DNA from: a virus
Virus record (IMG/VR): IMGVR_UViG_3300017605_000759
Location: 1 to 56,101 of that record
Length of the DNA: 56,101 bases
Strand: one strand, 5' to 3'
In this document: positions 1 to 7,467 of the stretch, in pieces
How the letters are laid out: each line of letters starts with the position of its first letter
Numbering within the stretch: position 1 is the stretch's first letter
The notes under the pieces: generated by a model
Told to the model about the DNA's origin: nothing
Databases searched by the model: none
What the model saw: only the letters and a program-made list of their open reading frames with translations
Program-made: the position numbers and the translations under genes

Positions 1-1347
1 CCGGACCTGGAGAGCTTGGTCCCACTCGTACTTGCAGATGCGGCACGAGAAGACGGTGCTCTGCTCGCCGACTTGGATGGGAAACACCGGCAGGCCCTGT
101 TCCTTCGCCCGGTCCACGACGCCACGGCCGACGCCGATGTAATCGACTTTCGCGCAGCTCGCGCCGAGCTCCAGATTGTGCAGCGCCTGGATGAGGCGTC
201 CAGTCGTCTTCATCGTGTCCGGCTCGCGCATCTCCCAGACGACTCGGAAGACCGGACCGCGCCGGTGGCCGAGACAGCTCGGGTCGCCGTCCTTTGAGGC
301 GCCGACGTCCAAACCCAACTCGTTCGGGCCGACCGGCTCGAGGGTGCGCTCCTGCGCCGCCCGGATCCAGGTGAGCGGGATCAGCGAGCCGGCGGCAGAC
401 TGGACCGGGAACTGGCCGAGGACCTTGCTCTGCCAGAAAGGGTGTGTGTCCTCGAGCTTACCGTCGTCCGGCATCACGCACTTCACGCCGTCGACCGGCG
501 GCTCGACACCCTTCTGAACTGGCTCGACCTTCGTGCCCGCGGCGTTAACCCAGTACCAGGACGGCGCCCACTTGGTTCGGCGCTCCTCCACGTACCGGCC
601 GCCGACGAGCTGGTCCCGGACCGCGGCAGGCAGTTCCTCGCCGGTGAAGTTCGGCGAGTCAAACGCCGAGATGCTCACCACATTAAAGCCGCTGCCAGAC
701 TTGCAAGCCTCGTAGAACTCACCGGCTGGCTCGTCCGGGTTGCCGATCATCAGTAGCTTGCTGGCGTTGTTCGCGATCAGCGAGTCAAGCGCGTCATGCA
801 GCCGGCCTCGGACGCCGTTCGCCTCGTCGATGATGACCAGGACGAACGGCGCGTGGACGCCCTGAAAGGCCGAGGGGGAGTAGTCGTTCGGCTTGCGGCC
901 GAGGCCGACCGTCTCCTCGCGCTCCCCGACCTTGAGCATCCACTCCGTCTGGTTGATGCGGCCGGGGAGGTTGCCTGCGCCGTGCGCACGACCGATCTCC
1001 TTCCACAAGATGACCTTGACCTGCGGGCCGGTCGGCGCGGTCGTGACGACGAACGCCTCACCAGGCTTGTGCACGTCGATCCACCAGGCGGCGAGGCGGC
1101 CGGCGCTGAAGCTCTTGCCGACCTCGTGGCAGGTCGGGACGGCCGTCTTACGGAAGTCGCGGACCGAGTCAAATATCGCGCGCTGCCTGGACCAGAGCCG
1201 GTCGCCGAGCTTCTCTGCGGCCCACAGTCCTGGGTCAGCCGCCCATCGCCGGCGGTTGATTTCCGCCTCGATAAGCGCGAGGCCGATCATGCGCTCGCGC
1301 TTGGTCTGCGGCGCGTCGAGTAGCTGGACGCCGGTGACGACGCTCAT
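1..1347 (-). CDS. terL: Terminase large subunit, partial (C-terminus outside window)
   Basis: ATP-driven DNA packaging motor and headful nuclease. Read from ATG at 1347, 449 codons stay open to the left edge, so the C-terminus is missing. The ATPase domain has a Walker A variant CHEVGKS at residues 73-79, Walker B VLVIIDEA at 169-176 and a coupling motif IGNPDEPAG at about 201-209. The RNase H-like nuclease domain starts near LGLDVGASKDGD, with Asp347 as the likely first metal ligand and VDY at 401-403 as a probable second acidic site. The start overlaps the stop of the upstream small ORF (ATGA). Gene order with the small terminase supports the call. The next gene beyond the edge is expected to be the portal. 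Confidence 0.93.
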   Translation of the reverse strand, partial: MSVVTGVQLLDAPQTKRERMIGLALIEAEINRRRWAADPGLWAAEKLGDRLWSRQRAIFDSVRDFRKTAVPTCHEVGKSFSAGRLAAWWIDVHKPGEAFVVTTAPTGPQVKVILWKEIGRAHGAGNLPGRINQTEWMLKVGEREETVGLGRKPNDYSPSAFQGVHAPFVLVIIDEANGVRGRLHDALDSLIANNASKLLMIGNPDEPAGEFYEACKSGSGFNVVSISAFDSPNFTGEELPAAVRDQLVGGRYVEERRTKWAPSWYWVNAAGTKVEPVQKGVEPPVDGVKCVMPDDGKLEDTHPFWQSKVLGQFPVQSAAGSLIPLTWIRAAQERTLEPVGPNELGLDVGASKDGDPSCLGHRRGPVFRVVWEMREPDTMKTTGRLIQALHNLELGASCAKVDYIGVGRGVVDRAKEQGLPVFPIQVGEQSTVFSCRICKYEWDQALQVR

Positions 1348-1574
1348 CGCTTCGCCTCCGCGTCGCGCCAGCCGAAGTAGCAGTCGTTGACCTTGAGGAC
1401 CTTGCCAGACCTGGGCGCGAAGTATCGGCCCGAGAGCGAGCACGCCTCGAGCCAGCGCTCAGCCATATCCAGGTCGTAGTTACAGTCCTTGATGACCGTC
1501 TGAACGAATTCAGCAGGAACCGGGAACCGGGCCACGATCTGGTCGGCGGCGAAGTTCGCTTGCGCCGGCGTCAC
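1344..1574 (-). CDS. Small hypothetical protein between TerS and TerL
   Basis: A 76-residue protein starting at GTG and coupled to both neighbours (GTGA with the TerS stop, ATGA with the TerL start). It is mostly helical with charged segments and has no motif I recognise. Its position inside the terminase unit suggests a packaging accessory role or simply an operon passenger. The function is unknown. Confidence 0.75.
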   Translation of the reverse strand: MTPAQANFAADQIVARFPVPAEFVQTVIKDCNYDLDMAERWLEACSLSGRYFAPRSGKVLKVNDCYFGWRDAEAKR

Positions 1575-2311
1575 GCGACCTTCTCCGGAGGCACTTCGTT
1601 GAACTCCCCTTCAACCGGCGCTTGCTCAGCGAGCTCGAGCATCTTCTGCTTCAGCGCTTCGATGGGAAGCTCGGCAAGCCGCGTGGCCGCAATCTCGATG
1701 GGTCCGCCGTCTTTGCCGGTGACTTCGAGGCGGTCGATAAACGAGGAGATGCCCACATGCTTGCCGAGCTGCTTGAGCGACGACGTCTTCTCCCAGAGCT
1801 TCAGCTTCACGTTGTACGTGCGCGTGATCTCGCCGCTCTTGGGGTCGATCTTCTCAGTCGTCGTCTTGTCGATCGCTTGGACTGCGGCCATCGCGTTCGG
1901 CGGCGCGCCAGGAGCCAGGCTGACTTCGCCTTCATCGGTGATCTTGTAGTGATTCACGTTTGAGAGGGCGAGCGTAGCCAGCTCGCGAACGATCACGTCC
2001 TGCTTAAGATTGTTTCGAGAAATGAGCTCCGCTTCGCCACGGGCAACAGCCGCAGCTATGCCCGGCTTCGCCAGGTACTCACTTGCGATCGATCTTGCTG
2101 TATGAGGAGAGAAGCCGACACGGATTGCGGCTTGAGTCCCGTTGTGATCGAGGAGAAATTCGCGTACAAAGGCGCGTTGTCGAGGAGGAAGATCTTCTGC
2201 CGCGTCTGCTTCAGCCTCAGCGAGCTCAGCTCTAAGCTTGATTATCTCTTCAGACAGCGATGCGGTTTGCACTTCGACTTGCTGGGTTGAAGCGTCAACC
2301 GATTCGGACAT
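1571..2311 (-). CDS. terS: Terminase small subunit
   Basis: DNA-recognition subunit of the packaging terminase, 246 residues. A coiled-coil-prone acidic N-terminus (about residues 18-40) precedes the Terminase_2-type helix-turn-helix region. That region contains LPPRQRAFVREFLLDHNG followed by TQAAIRVGFSP and a second helix with EYLAKPGI. The C-terminal part is longer than the minimal family. It lies first in the terminase unit, downstream of the promoter at 2378-2405 and of a 22-bp inverted repeat in its leader. The Shine-Dalgarno is weak (GGAG about 14 nt upstream). Confidence 0.88.
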   Translation of the reverse strand: MSESVDASTQQVEVQTASLSEEIIKLRAELAEAEADAAEDLPPRQRAFVREFLLDHNGTQAAIRVGFSPHTARSIASEYLAKPGIAAAVARGEAELISRNNLKQDVIVRELATLALSNVNHYKITDEGEVSLAPGAPPNAMAAVQAIDKTTTEKIDPKSGEITRTYNVKLKLWEKTSSLKQLGKHVGISSFIDRLEVTGKDGGPIEIAATRLAELPIEALKQKMLELAEQAPVEGEFNEVPPEKVA

Positions 2312-2328
2312 CGCGAGATTCAGACTCC

Positions 2329-2350
2329 GCTAACACTCTGTATTGTTAGC
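2329..2350. promoter_or_regulatory. Inverted-repeat operator candidate in the terS leader
   Basis: Arms GCTAACA (2329-2335) and TGTTAGC (2344-2350) form a perfect 7-bp inverted repeat with an 8-bp spacer. It sits between the predicted terS transcription start and the ATG at 2311. The arm matches the GTTAGCGG motif found at other promoters of this phage. It could be a dimeric protein binding site or an RNA hairpin in the leader. Confidence 0.55.
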
Positions 2351-2377
2351 AAAATGGGAACCAGAGAAATTTTTTCT

Positions 2378-2405
2378 ATTATGCACCAAATTGAACATCT
2401 TTCAA
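2378..2405 (-). promoter_or_regulatory. Promoter for the terminase/late unit
   Basis: On the minus strand TTGAAA (2405-2400), a 16-bp spacer and CATAAT (2383-2378) match sigma-70 hexamers at 5/6 positions each. The surrounding 2312-2545 is an AT-rich gene-free stretch in an otherwise GC-rich genome. A weaker second pair, TTGGGT/TATAGT, lies further upstream. It fits the start of the leftward late unit. Confidence 0.6.
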
Positions 2406-2545
2406 AATTATTTTTCATGCCAAGTCCGAGGTAGCCTACTATAACCTCTGTCCTATCATCACCCAACATTTCGGTTCTTTCTCCCATAGAATCTCTTCGC
2501 GTGGTAAAACCGTTTCGTTAGGTCTTAATAGGAAAAAATAACCTA

Positions 2546-2902
2546 TTATTGCCCACCCCCTTCCGCGAAAACCTCGCTAACTCCGACTTTCGGCACCACT
2601 CCCACGTAGAAAATAATTCTTCCAGGTCCTTTCTTCACCGAGTAGAATCGTCGAATCTGAAGCCCAAAGGCACGCTGACTCATGACCGAGCCTCCGCGTT
2701 CCGTCTCCCACTTCACATATGCCGCGTACATTTTGTTGGCACGCGTGCGCGAAGTCCCGTCCTCAACGAGACCGGTCCGCTGAAACTCGGCGAACGACTC
2801 ACGCGCCGCAGTGAACTTAGCTTTCGCTACAACACCGCGTTTTAGCGCGTTCTTCCTCTCCCGCCATTCTGGTGGTGGCTTTTCTCCTGCTTTGATAATC
2901 AT
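2546..2902 (-). CDS. Winged-helix protein resembling the primase C-terminal domain
   Basis: A 118-residue basic protein whose start (ATG at 2902) overlaps the primase-helicase stop. Residues from about 50 to 105 (TSRTRANKMYAAYVKWE, later SQRAFGLQIRRFYSVKK and a beta hairpin) parallel the last 70 residues of the upstream primase. That primase segment reads QIYSTYLHWHQRLG, then SAPFYNRMRKQFDVEE and a hairpin. This is the winged-helix module usually fused to D5/P4-type helicases. Here it exists both fused and as a separate protein, probably as a DNA-binding replication accessory or regulator (inference). Confidence 0.7.
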   Translation of the reverse strand: MIIKAGEKPPPEWRERKNALKRGVVAKAKFTAARESFAEFQRTGLVEDGTSRTRANKMYAAYVKWETERGGSVMSQRAFGLQIRRFYSVKKGPGRIIFYVGVVPKVGVSEVFAEGGGQ

Positions 2903-5097
2903 ATCTGCGGCCCTTCGTTCTCCCTATCATCTTCCCGATATTTGTCCTCTCGCAGCGCTAATCCGATGTAATAGCGACGAGTCGGCGTTTCCTCGACGTC
3001 AAACTGTTTGCGCATGCGGTTGTAGAACGGCGCGCTCCCGAGCGGCTTCTCTCGACTCCCGAGTCGCTGATGCCAGTGCAGATACGTCGAGTAGATCTGG
3101 CTGGTCTGCGTCTTCACGCTCTCTTTGCGCATGCACATCTCTTCGATGAACGGCGTCAGCACGTCGCTCTCGTGCCGCCACTTGCCGGTCGCCGCCACGA
3201 CCTTCTGCGGTTGGTCGAGGCCGTGCTCGAGCCACATTTTCACGCCGCGCACGGCTCGAGCGAGGATTCCCGGCATCTCGGCCTTGAGCTGATTCTTCAA
3301 GTCCTTGTTCTCGCGGCCGACGAACGACTGCTCGAACGGGATCAGTCGCAGTCGACGCCAGAAGCCCGCTGAGTCGTCCTGGACGTCTGGCTTGTGGTTG
3401 GTGGCTAGCCAAAACTTCGCGACTGGCTGGAAGGTGAAGAATTCTTTGTGCAGGAATCTGGCCGTGATCGGGTCGCGGCCAGTGAGCGCCTTGATCCTCG
3501 CCTCGTTCAGTCTGACGGTCTCCGCCGTCTCCGAGGAGGTCACGAACCGTTTGCCGACGATCTTGGCGATGTCGTTCGGGATGCCGGACCGAGTGTTCAG
3601 CTCGAACGCCGAGAACGGTAGGTCGTCGGCGTAGTCGCCCAGGACTAGGCCGATCGTGTTCATTAGCGTGCCCTTGCCGTTCGCGCCGTCGCCGTAGCAC
3701 ACTGCCAGGACTTCCTCGCGACAGTCGCCAGTCAACGAGTAACCGATGAATCGATCGAAGAACCCGATCAGCTCCTTGTCATGCCCAAACACATCTGCCA
3801 CTGTTTGGTCCCAGAGTGGACAGCGAGCATCAACGTCCCAGTGTGCACGTGTGCGCATCGTAATTCGGTCGTCAATTCGTCCTGGTCGACTTTCACCTGT
3901 ACGCAGATCGATGACGGCGTTTGGAGTCCCAAGTAGGAAGTCATTCTCATCCCAATGATCTCCAGCGTCGGCGAGGGGCCGTTGACTCCTTGCAAGATCA
4001 AGGAGATTCGCACGTCTCGCCCGCGCCTCTCCAGCGATCGCCCACTTGAGCGCTGCGCGTCTCGCTTCATCGTTGCCGAGAGCGATGGCTTCTGTCTGTC
4101 GCGTGCGGGTCGCGATGAGGGTGAGTCGCTCCATCTCACCGTCAGTTTGTGGTCGCCAACCTTGACCATCGAATAGCAACCACCGTCCTCTGCGCCAGTC
4201 ATACCGCACTCCTTCTGCGTTCAGCTCTGCGAACCGCTCAGCGTCGCCGCTTTCCGTCAGCGGCGGTATTCCCTCGGGAAACACGGACTCACGCGACTCG
4301 GCGCCCAGCCACTTAGCGATCGCAGCGACGCGCTCCTTGCCGATTCGCTTGATGAGCGACGCGCCGCCGGAGACCTTCTTGCCGTCGGTCGCTAGTCGCT
4401 GCGCCGTGCTCTTTACGACGATCGGCACATCGTCGGTCTCGGTGTTCTCAGTCGGCCTAGAGACCGCGAGACCGATCGCTATCGCCTCTTCTTCGGTGAC
4501 CTTGTGTCTGAGGAGAAAGCCCGCGACGTCTAGTCGCGCCTCATGCCCAAACCCATGGCGACCGAGCCCGCGAGCGAGGAGACACGAGATTGCCAACAAG
4601 GCCGCTCGACGCCGAAGAGCTTGACCATCTGTCGTCGCAGGTTCAGATCGGCCAGCTGCCCATGCGGATTTCTCTGATGGAAATCCCCTTGCTGCCGGCA
4701 ATGTGGATGGCGGTACCACGGTGTAATGACCTGAACCAGTCCGGAGCTCAAGAAGAGTACCTCCCGCGGGATCGTCGAATTTTTCATAGCTCAATCCCTC
4801 AGTGACAGTATAGAACCAGTGCGAAGGCCCACTCGCCGACGGTCGACCTGATCGAGACGCGGTCATCGGCAACAGGTGCGGCGCCATCTCGATCGCCTCG
4901 AGGCAGTCGAGATCGATGTCCGCCAGCCCGTCGAGTCGCCACGCAACGTTGGCTCCCTCGGGCACTTGAAATGATTTTCGCTGTGGATCAGACCATCCAG
5001 GTTCGAGGGTCTTCTTCGATCCTGCTGGAACTGGTAAGACGACGCGACCCGACTCTCGGTAGCGCTCGATGGACGGATCTTCGCCGCTAGGCCACAT
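2899..5097 (-). CDS. Primase-helicase (primase-polymerase + D5/P4-type SF3 helicase)
   Basis: Replicative primase-helicase of 732 residues. The N-terminal part resembles archaeo-eukaryotic primase-polymerase domains: LADIDLDC near residues 57-64 gives the metal-binding DxD and PSHWFY near 91-96 the His motif. A D5_N-like linker follows. The SF3 helicase has Walker A CYGDGANGKGT at about 465-475, then ITARFLHKEFF and FWLATNHKPDV (sensor/motif C region). A winged helix closes the protein and is repeated by the downstream gene. The gene has its own promoter at about 5146. The start ATG lacks a strong Shine-Dalgarno. It probably initiates replication together with the family-A polymerase on the other strand. 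Confidence 0.88.
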   Translation of the reverse strand: MWPSGEDPSIERYRESGRVVLPVPAGSKKTLEPGWSDPQRKSFQVPEGANVAWRLDGLADIDLDCLEAIEMAPHLLPMTASRSGRPSASGPSHWFYTVTEGLSYEKFDDPAGGTLLELRTGSGHYTVVPPSTLPAARGFPSEKSAWAAGRSEPATTDGQALRRRAALLAISCLLARGLGRHGFGHEARLDVAGFLLRHKVTEEEAIAIGLAVSRPTENTETDDVPIVVKSTAQRLATDGKKVSGGASLIKRIGKERVAAIAKWLGAESRESVFPEGIPPLTESGDAERFAELNAEGVRYDWRRGRWLLFDGQGWRPQTDGEMERLTLIATRTRQTEAIALGNDEARRAALKWAIAGEARARRANLLDLARSQRPLADAGDHWDENDFLLGTPNAVIDLRTGESRPGRIDDRITMRTRAHWDVDARCPLWDQTVADVFGHDKELIGFFDRFIGYSLTGDCREEVLAVCYGDGANGKGTLMNTIGLVLGDYADDLPFSAFELNTRSGIPNDIAKIVGKRFVTSSETAETVRLNEARIKALTGRDPITARFLHKEFFTFQPVAKFWLATNHKPDVQDDSAGFWRRLRLIPFEQSFVGRENKDLKNQLKAEMPGILARAVRGVKMWLEHGLDQPQKVVAATGKWRHESDVLTPFIEEMCMRKESVKTQTSQIYSTYLHWHQRLGSREKPLGSAPFYNRMRKQFDVEETPTRRYYIGLALREDKYREDDRENEGPQI

Positions 5098-5140
5098 AGT
5101 AAGTGCTTTTCATATAGATGGAGTGGGTGTGTGAAGTCCT

Positions 5141-5160
5141 ATTATACCCAACTAAAACGA
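5141..5160 (-). promoter_or_regulatory. Promoter of the primase unit
   Basis: The minus strand carries a consensus -10 TATAAT (5146-5141) preceded by CGTTTTAGTTGGG. No clear -35 is visible. The block CGTTTTAG-N5-TAYAAT is shared with the candidate promoter near 27371-27387 on the plus strand, which suggests a phage-specific upstream element. Confidence 0.5.
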
Positions 5161-5179
5161 TTTGTGTGGAAAATGCGGA

Positions 5180-5220
5180 CCGCTAACATGAAAATGTTCA
5201 TGTACTTTTTCGTTTTAGCG
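5180..5220. promoter_or_regulatory. Nested inverted repeats upstream of the primase promoter
   Basis: CCGCTAACA (5180-5188) carries the GTTAGCGG motif in reverse. ACATGAA / TTCATGT (5186-5203, 4-nt loop) forms a 7-bp hairpin. TTTTAGCG (5213-5220) adds a further motif half. The block overlaps the 3' end of the preceding gene and lies about 35-75 bp upstream of the primase -10. It may be an operator or a terminator-like hairpin, but no U-tract follows. Confidence 0.4.
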
Positions 5221-5416
5221 TGGTATTAGGGAGGCATGCTTTGATGGCAATGAGGAACGTGCAGGCTTCACGCCACGCCTCAGCAACCGTCAAGTCGTCC
5301 ATGGCATTTAGCCCGCACTCACTGATGCGGCCGCGTCTGTTCAAGAATTTCAGGCACCACTGTCGCCGCGAATCGCCGGAATAACCAGTGTGCTCGAGGG
5401 TGAGCCGCGGTCTCAC
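5198..5416 (-). CDS. Small hypothetical protein
   Basis: Starts at GTG 5416, whose GTGA overlaps the upstream stop; 72 codons plus stop. Features are a basic Trp/Cys-containing middle (GDSRRQWCLKFLNRRG) and a helical C-terminus (LTVAEAWREACTFLIAIKAC). No family is recognised. It is the last gene of the leftward small-gene operon. Confidence 0.55.
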   Translation of the reverse strand: MRPRLTLEHTGYSGDSRRQWCLKFLNRRGRISECGLNAMDDLTVAEAWREACTFLIAIKACLPNTTLKRKST

Positions 5417-5553
5417 CACGGCCAGAACCCATATACGAGGCGGTAGTACAATGCCGCCCACTTGCGGGCAACGATGACGGCGCACGGCGTCCAGATGAAG
5501 ACGAGCGCGAGGAGGAGGTTGGTCTGGATCGGGTCTTTGAATTCGAACTTCAC
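5413..5553 (-). CDS. Small membrane protein
   Basis: A 46-residue protein starting at GTG 5553 behind a strong AGGAGG. Its start overlaps the previous stop (GTGA). Residues 12-28 (LLLALVFIWTPCAVIVA) form one transmembrane helix, followed by a basic-aromatic tail. The function is unknown. It resembles the tiny membrane proteins phages use to alter the host envelope (inference). Confidence 0.65.
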   Translation of the reverse strand: MKFEFKDPIQTNLLLALVFIWTPCAVIVARKWAALYYRLVYGFWPW

Positions 5554-5843
5554 AGACGCCTCCTGTTCTGGACCGTCCACCAGAGGATTGCTGCGAGCTC
5601 GGCGTCTGAGACTTGCCGGCTGCTCATCCTGTTCGCCGCCTCTTTGAAGATCGGCTTGTCGTCCGGGTGGACGATAACGACCTGGCCGACGTCCGGCGTC
5701 TTGATCTTGCTCGTGTCCATCGCGAACCCGGTGCCGCGAGTGCAGAAACGCGACTCGTGCAGCGTAATGAGTCCGATGAACGCTGACCACGGTCGCTCGA
5801 GTTCTTCTTGAGCGGCCAGCGTTTCCACTAAGTAATTGTTCAT
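5550..5843 (-). CDS. Hypothetical protein
   Basis: A 97-residue soluble protein. The start at ATG 5843 was chosen because it overlaps the stop of the preceding mini-gene (TGATG). It contains VGQVVIVHPDDKPIF and an amphipathic C-terminal helix. No known domain is recognised. Confidence 0.65.
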   Translation of the reverse strand: MNNYLVETLAAQEELERPWSAFIGLITLHESRFCTRGTGFAMDTSKIKTPDVGQVVIVHPDDKPIFKEAANRMSSRQVSDAELAAILWWTVQNRRRL

Positions 5844-5923
5844 CACCGCCACCCCCGCAAGTGTCCGTACACCATCCACAGTCCCTTGAGACCCATCGCG
5901 ACGCAGAAGATGCGCCAGATCAT
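5843..5923 (-). CDS. 26-residue membrane micropeptide
   Basis: ATG 5923 overlaps the upstream stop (ATGA) with GGAGAGA just before it. The stop overlaps the next start (TGATG). The product (MIWRIFCVAMGLKGLWMVYG...) is hydrophobic with basic flanks. Coupling at both ends is the main support for reality; composition alone would not be enough. Confidence 0.5.
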   Translation of the reverse strand: MIWRIFCVAMGLKGLWMVYGHLRGWR

Positions 5924-6105
5924 TCTCTCCACGTCTTCGATCTCCTCATGAAGAACACCATGTGCCAGTCGTCGTGCGCGTGCGCCGCGGAGTCCCGGTC
6001 TCGAGCCTCCTGGTACGCGGCCTGCTGCGCCGGCGGCCAGGACAGAAACACCTCCTGAGGCGCCTCCTTCCAGTCTGAGTCGCCGATCCAGAGCTCGTCC
6101 TCCAC
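5920..6105 (-). CDS. Hypothetical protein, start uncertain
   Basis: From GTG 6105 it encodes 61 residues, rich in Trp, Ala and Asp. The frame stays open upstream and reads naturally (PLFDDPPPPK). A CTG at 6165 overlaps the upstream stop as CTGA, with GAGGGA before it. Translation may therefore start at CTG 6165, giving about 81 residues, in line with the coupling used by its neighbours. The function is unknown. Confidence 0.55.
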   Translation of the reverse strand: MEDELWIGDSDWKEAPQEVFLSWPPAQQAAYQEARDRDSAAHAHDDWHMVFFMRRSKTWRE

Positions 6106-6161
6106 CTTGGGTGGGGGCGGGTCGTCGAAGAGCGGGAGCGGCCGCTGACTCTTGAGGAAGC

Positions 6162-6446
6162 TCAGTAGTCCCTCTGCAAGCTCGCGACGCCCTTCTGGAT
6201 GATCGTGGCGACCAGTTCGTCGGTGATTTGTTCGGCCACCTTCGCTTTGAGCTCTTCTCGTCTGGCCGCGATCGCCTCGCGGATGAGGGAGTTGATCTCC
6301 TGGTTTATCACGACCTTGATCTCGTGCTCGAACGTGTAGCTGCTGACCTTCGCGGCCGCCTCGCTGACGGCCTTCTTCAGCTGCTCGCCGATAACCGACT
6401 TCAAGATCGCGTCGGCGATAAATTTGTTGACGTCTTGAGCTTCCAT
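6162..6446 (-). CDS. Helical hypothetical protein
   Basis: A 94-residue, almost entirely helical protein with heptad-like Ala/Leu/Ile spacing (IADAILKSVIGEQLKKAVSE; REAIAARREELKAKVAEQI). It probably forms a coiled-coil oligomer. It starts at ATG 6446 directly after the preceding stop. No recognised family. Confidence 0.65.
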   Translation of the reverse strand: MEAQDVNKFIADAILKSVIGEQLKKAVSEAAAKVSSYTFEHEIKVVINQEINSLIREAIAARREELKAKVAEQITDELVATIIQKGVASLQRDY

Positions 6447-6632
6447 TTATCGGTTCCTCTTTCTCGCCGCCTTGGCCCGTTTCTTCTTGGAGTCGCGGCT
6501 CTTGCGGTAATTGGCGAGAGAGGCATTGTTTTGCCAGATGCCGTCGCCGTGGCCGCTGGGCTTCTTTTTGTTGTTCTGATTCGTCCCACGCTTGTATTTT
6601 TCTCGGTCGAGTATTTCTGTCACGCTTGGCAT
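6447..6632 (-). CDS. Small basic hypothetical protein
   Basis: A 61-residue protein from ATG 6632 with AGGAGGAG upstream. Its C-terminal half is Lys/Arg-rich (SRDSKKKRAKAARKRNR), suggesting nucleic acid binding. It overlaps the preceding gene by 13 nt. The function is unknown. Confidence 0.65.
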   Translation of the reverse strand: MPSVTEILDREKYKRGTNQNNKKKPSGHGDGIWQNNASLANYRKSRDSKKKRAKAARKRNR

Positions 6633-6805
6633 CGCTTCTCCTCCTGGAACAGTTCGTAGTACTTCAGTTGCTTCTGGCAGTTCGGGCACCAGAACCTGGG
6701 CCGCGTGCAGACGACTTCGGTGCCGCAGCGACACCAGAACCGCTCTGCCGCTTCGCTCGGCTCGTCGAAGAGCGAGGGGCCGTCGTAGGCCGGCTTTTTA
6801 GACAT
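6620..6805 (-). CDS. Zinc-ribbon mini-protein
   Basis: A 61-residue protein with Cys pairs WCRCG (about 24-27) and FWCPNC (about 39-43), the spacing of a rubredoxin-like zinc ribbon. It could contact RNA, RNA polymerase or other proteins. It overlaps its neighbours by a few bases in the coupled operon. Confidence 0.65.
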   Translation of the reverse strand: MSKKPAYDGPSLFDEPSEAAERFWCRCGTEVVCTRPRFWCPNCQKQLKYYELFQEEKRCQA

Positions 6806-7058
6806 GGATCTTGTGGTCGCGGTGGTACTCGCAGTGCCTGCACCAGACGTCGTTTACGCGCGACTCAAATTTGTGGGGGGTCATTTCCTCATCATTAGCT
6901 TCGAGCTCCCACTTCACGCAGACTATTTTTGTCGAGTCCTCGATCCAACTGACGACTCGAGTCCCGATCGGCAGCGAGCAATGACAGTCGCCGTCGAAGT
7001 GGACGCAGTTCGAGCAGCTGACGGCTTTGAGGATGAGTTCGAGTGGGTTAGACGCCAT
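6798..7058 (-). CDS. Cys-rich hypothetical protein
   Basis: An 86-residue protein with seven cysteines, including CSNCVHFDGDCHC near the N-terminus and WCRHCEYH near the C-terminus. It is probably a two-site zinc-binding protein. The start at ATG 7058 overlaps the preceding gene by 11 nt. The function is unknown. Confidence 0.6.
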   Translation of the reverse strand: MASNPLELILKAVSCSNCVHFDGDCHCSLPIGTRVVSWIEDSTKIVCVKWELEANDEEMTPHKFESRVNDVWCRHCEYHRDHKIHV

Positions 7059-7221
7059 GACCGTATCCAGGTTCTTCTTCTTCAGGTTTTTGGTATAGAC
7101 CAGCGAGGAGTCGGCGGAGCGCCTCCTGCCTCTGTTTGATGGTCTGGTGGAAGCGGCATACGCCGATAAGGACGCAGCTCGGCAGGTTGCATGGCTTGCC
7201 GCCGTAGTCTGGGCAGTTCAC
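7048..7221 (-). CDS. Small Cys-containing hypothetical protein
   Basis: A 57-residue protein from GTG 7221 (GTGA overlap). Cysteines at CPDYGGKPC, SC and GVC-RFH suggest a compact metal site. The C-terminus is helical and acidic. The function is unknown. Confidence 0.55.
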   Translation of the reverse strand: MNCPDYGGKPCNLPSCVLIGVCRFHQTIKQRQEALRRLLAGLYQKPEEEEPGYGHGV

Positions 7222-7460
7222 CGGCAGTCCTCCCGTCGCAGCGGCACGTACGTGATCGAGACAACGGTCCCGAAGTGGCCGTTCATGGAGTTGACCTGGG
7301 CGAAGCACAGCTCGTGCGCAAGGTCCCACTTGTAGGCGACGTCCCTGAGCACAGCGCTCGATTCCCGAGGCTTGACTGTCTGCTCGCAGGCGATTAGCGT
7401 CACGAAGAACGCGACCATCGCGAAGACGGTGATCGCCGGCCCGTACTCGTAATCTCTCAT
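7218..7460 (-). CDS. Small lipoprotein candidate
   Basis: An 80-residue protein from ATG 7460. Residues 8-24 are hydrophobic and end in LIAC at 22-25, which fits a lipobox with Cys25 as the lipidated residue. About 55 residues would be exposed in the periplasm. Being early-type and membrane-anchored, it is a candidate for superinfection exclusion or envelope modification (inference). The N-region has only one Arg, so the signal is imperfect. Confidence 0.55.
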   Translation of the reverse strand: MRDYEYGPAITVFAMVAFFVTLIACEQTVKPRESSAVLRDVAYKWDLAHELCFAQVNSMNGHFGTVVSITYVPLRREDCR

Positions 7461-7467
7461 AAGATTT

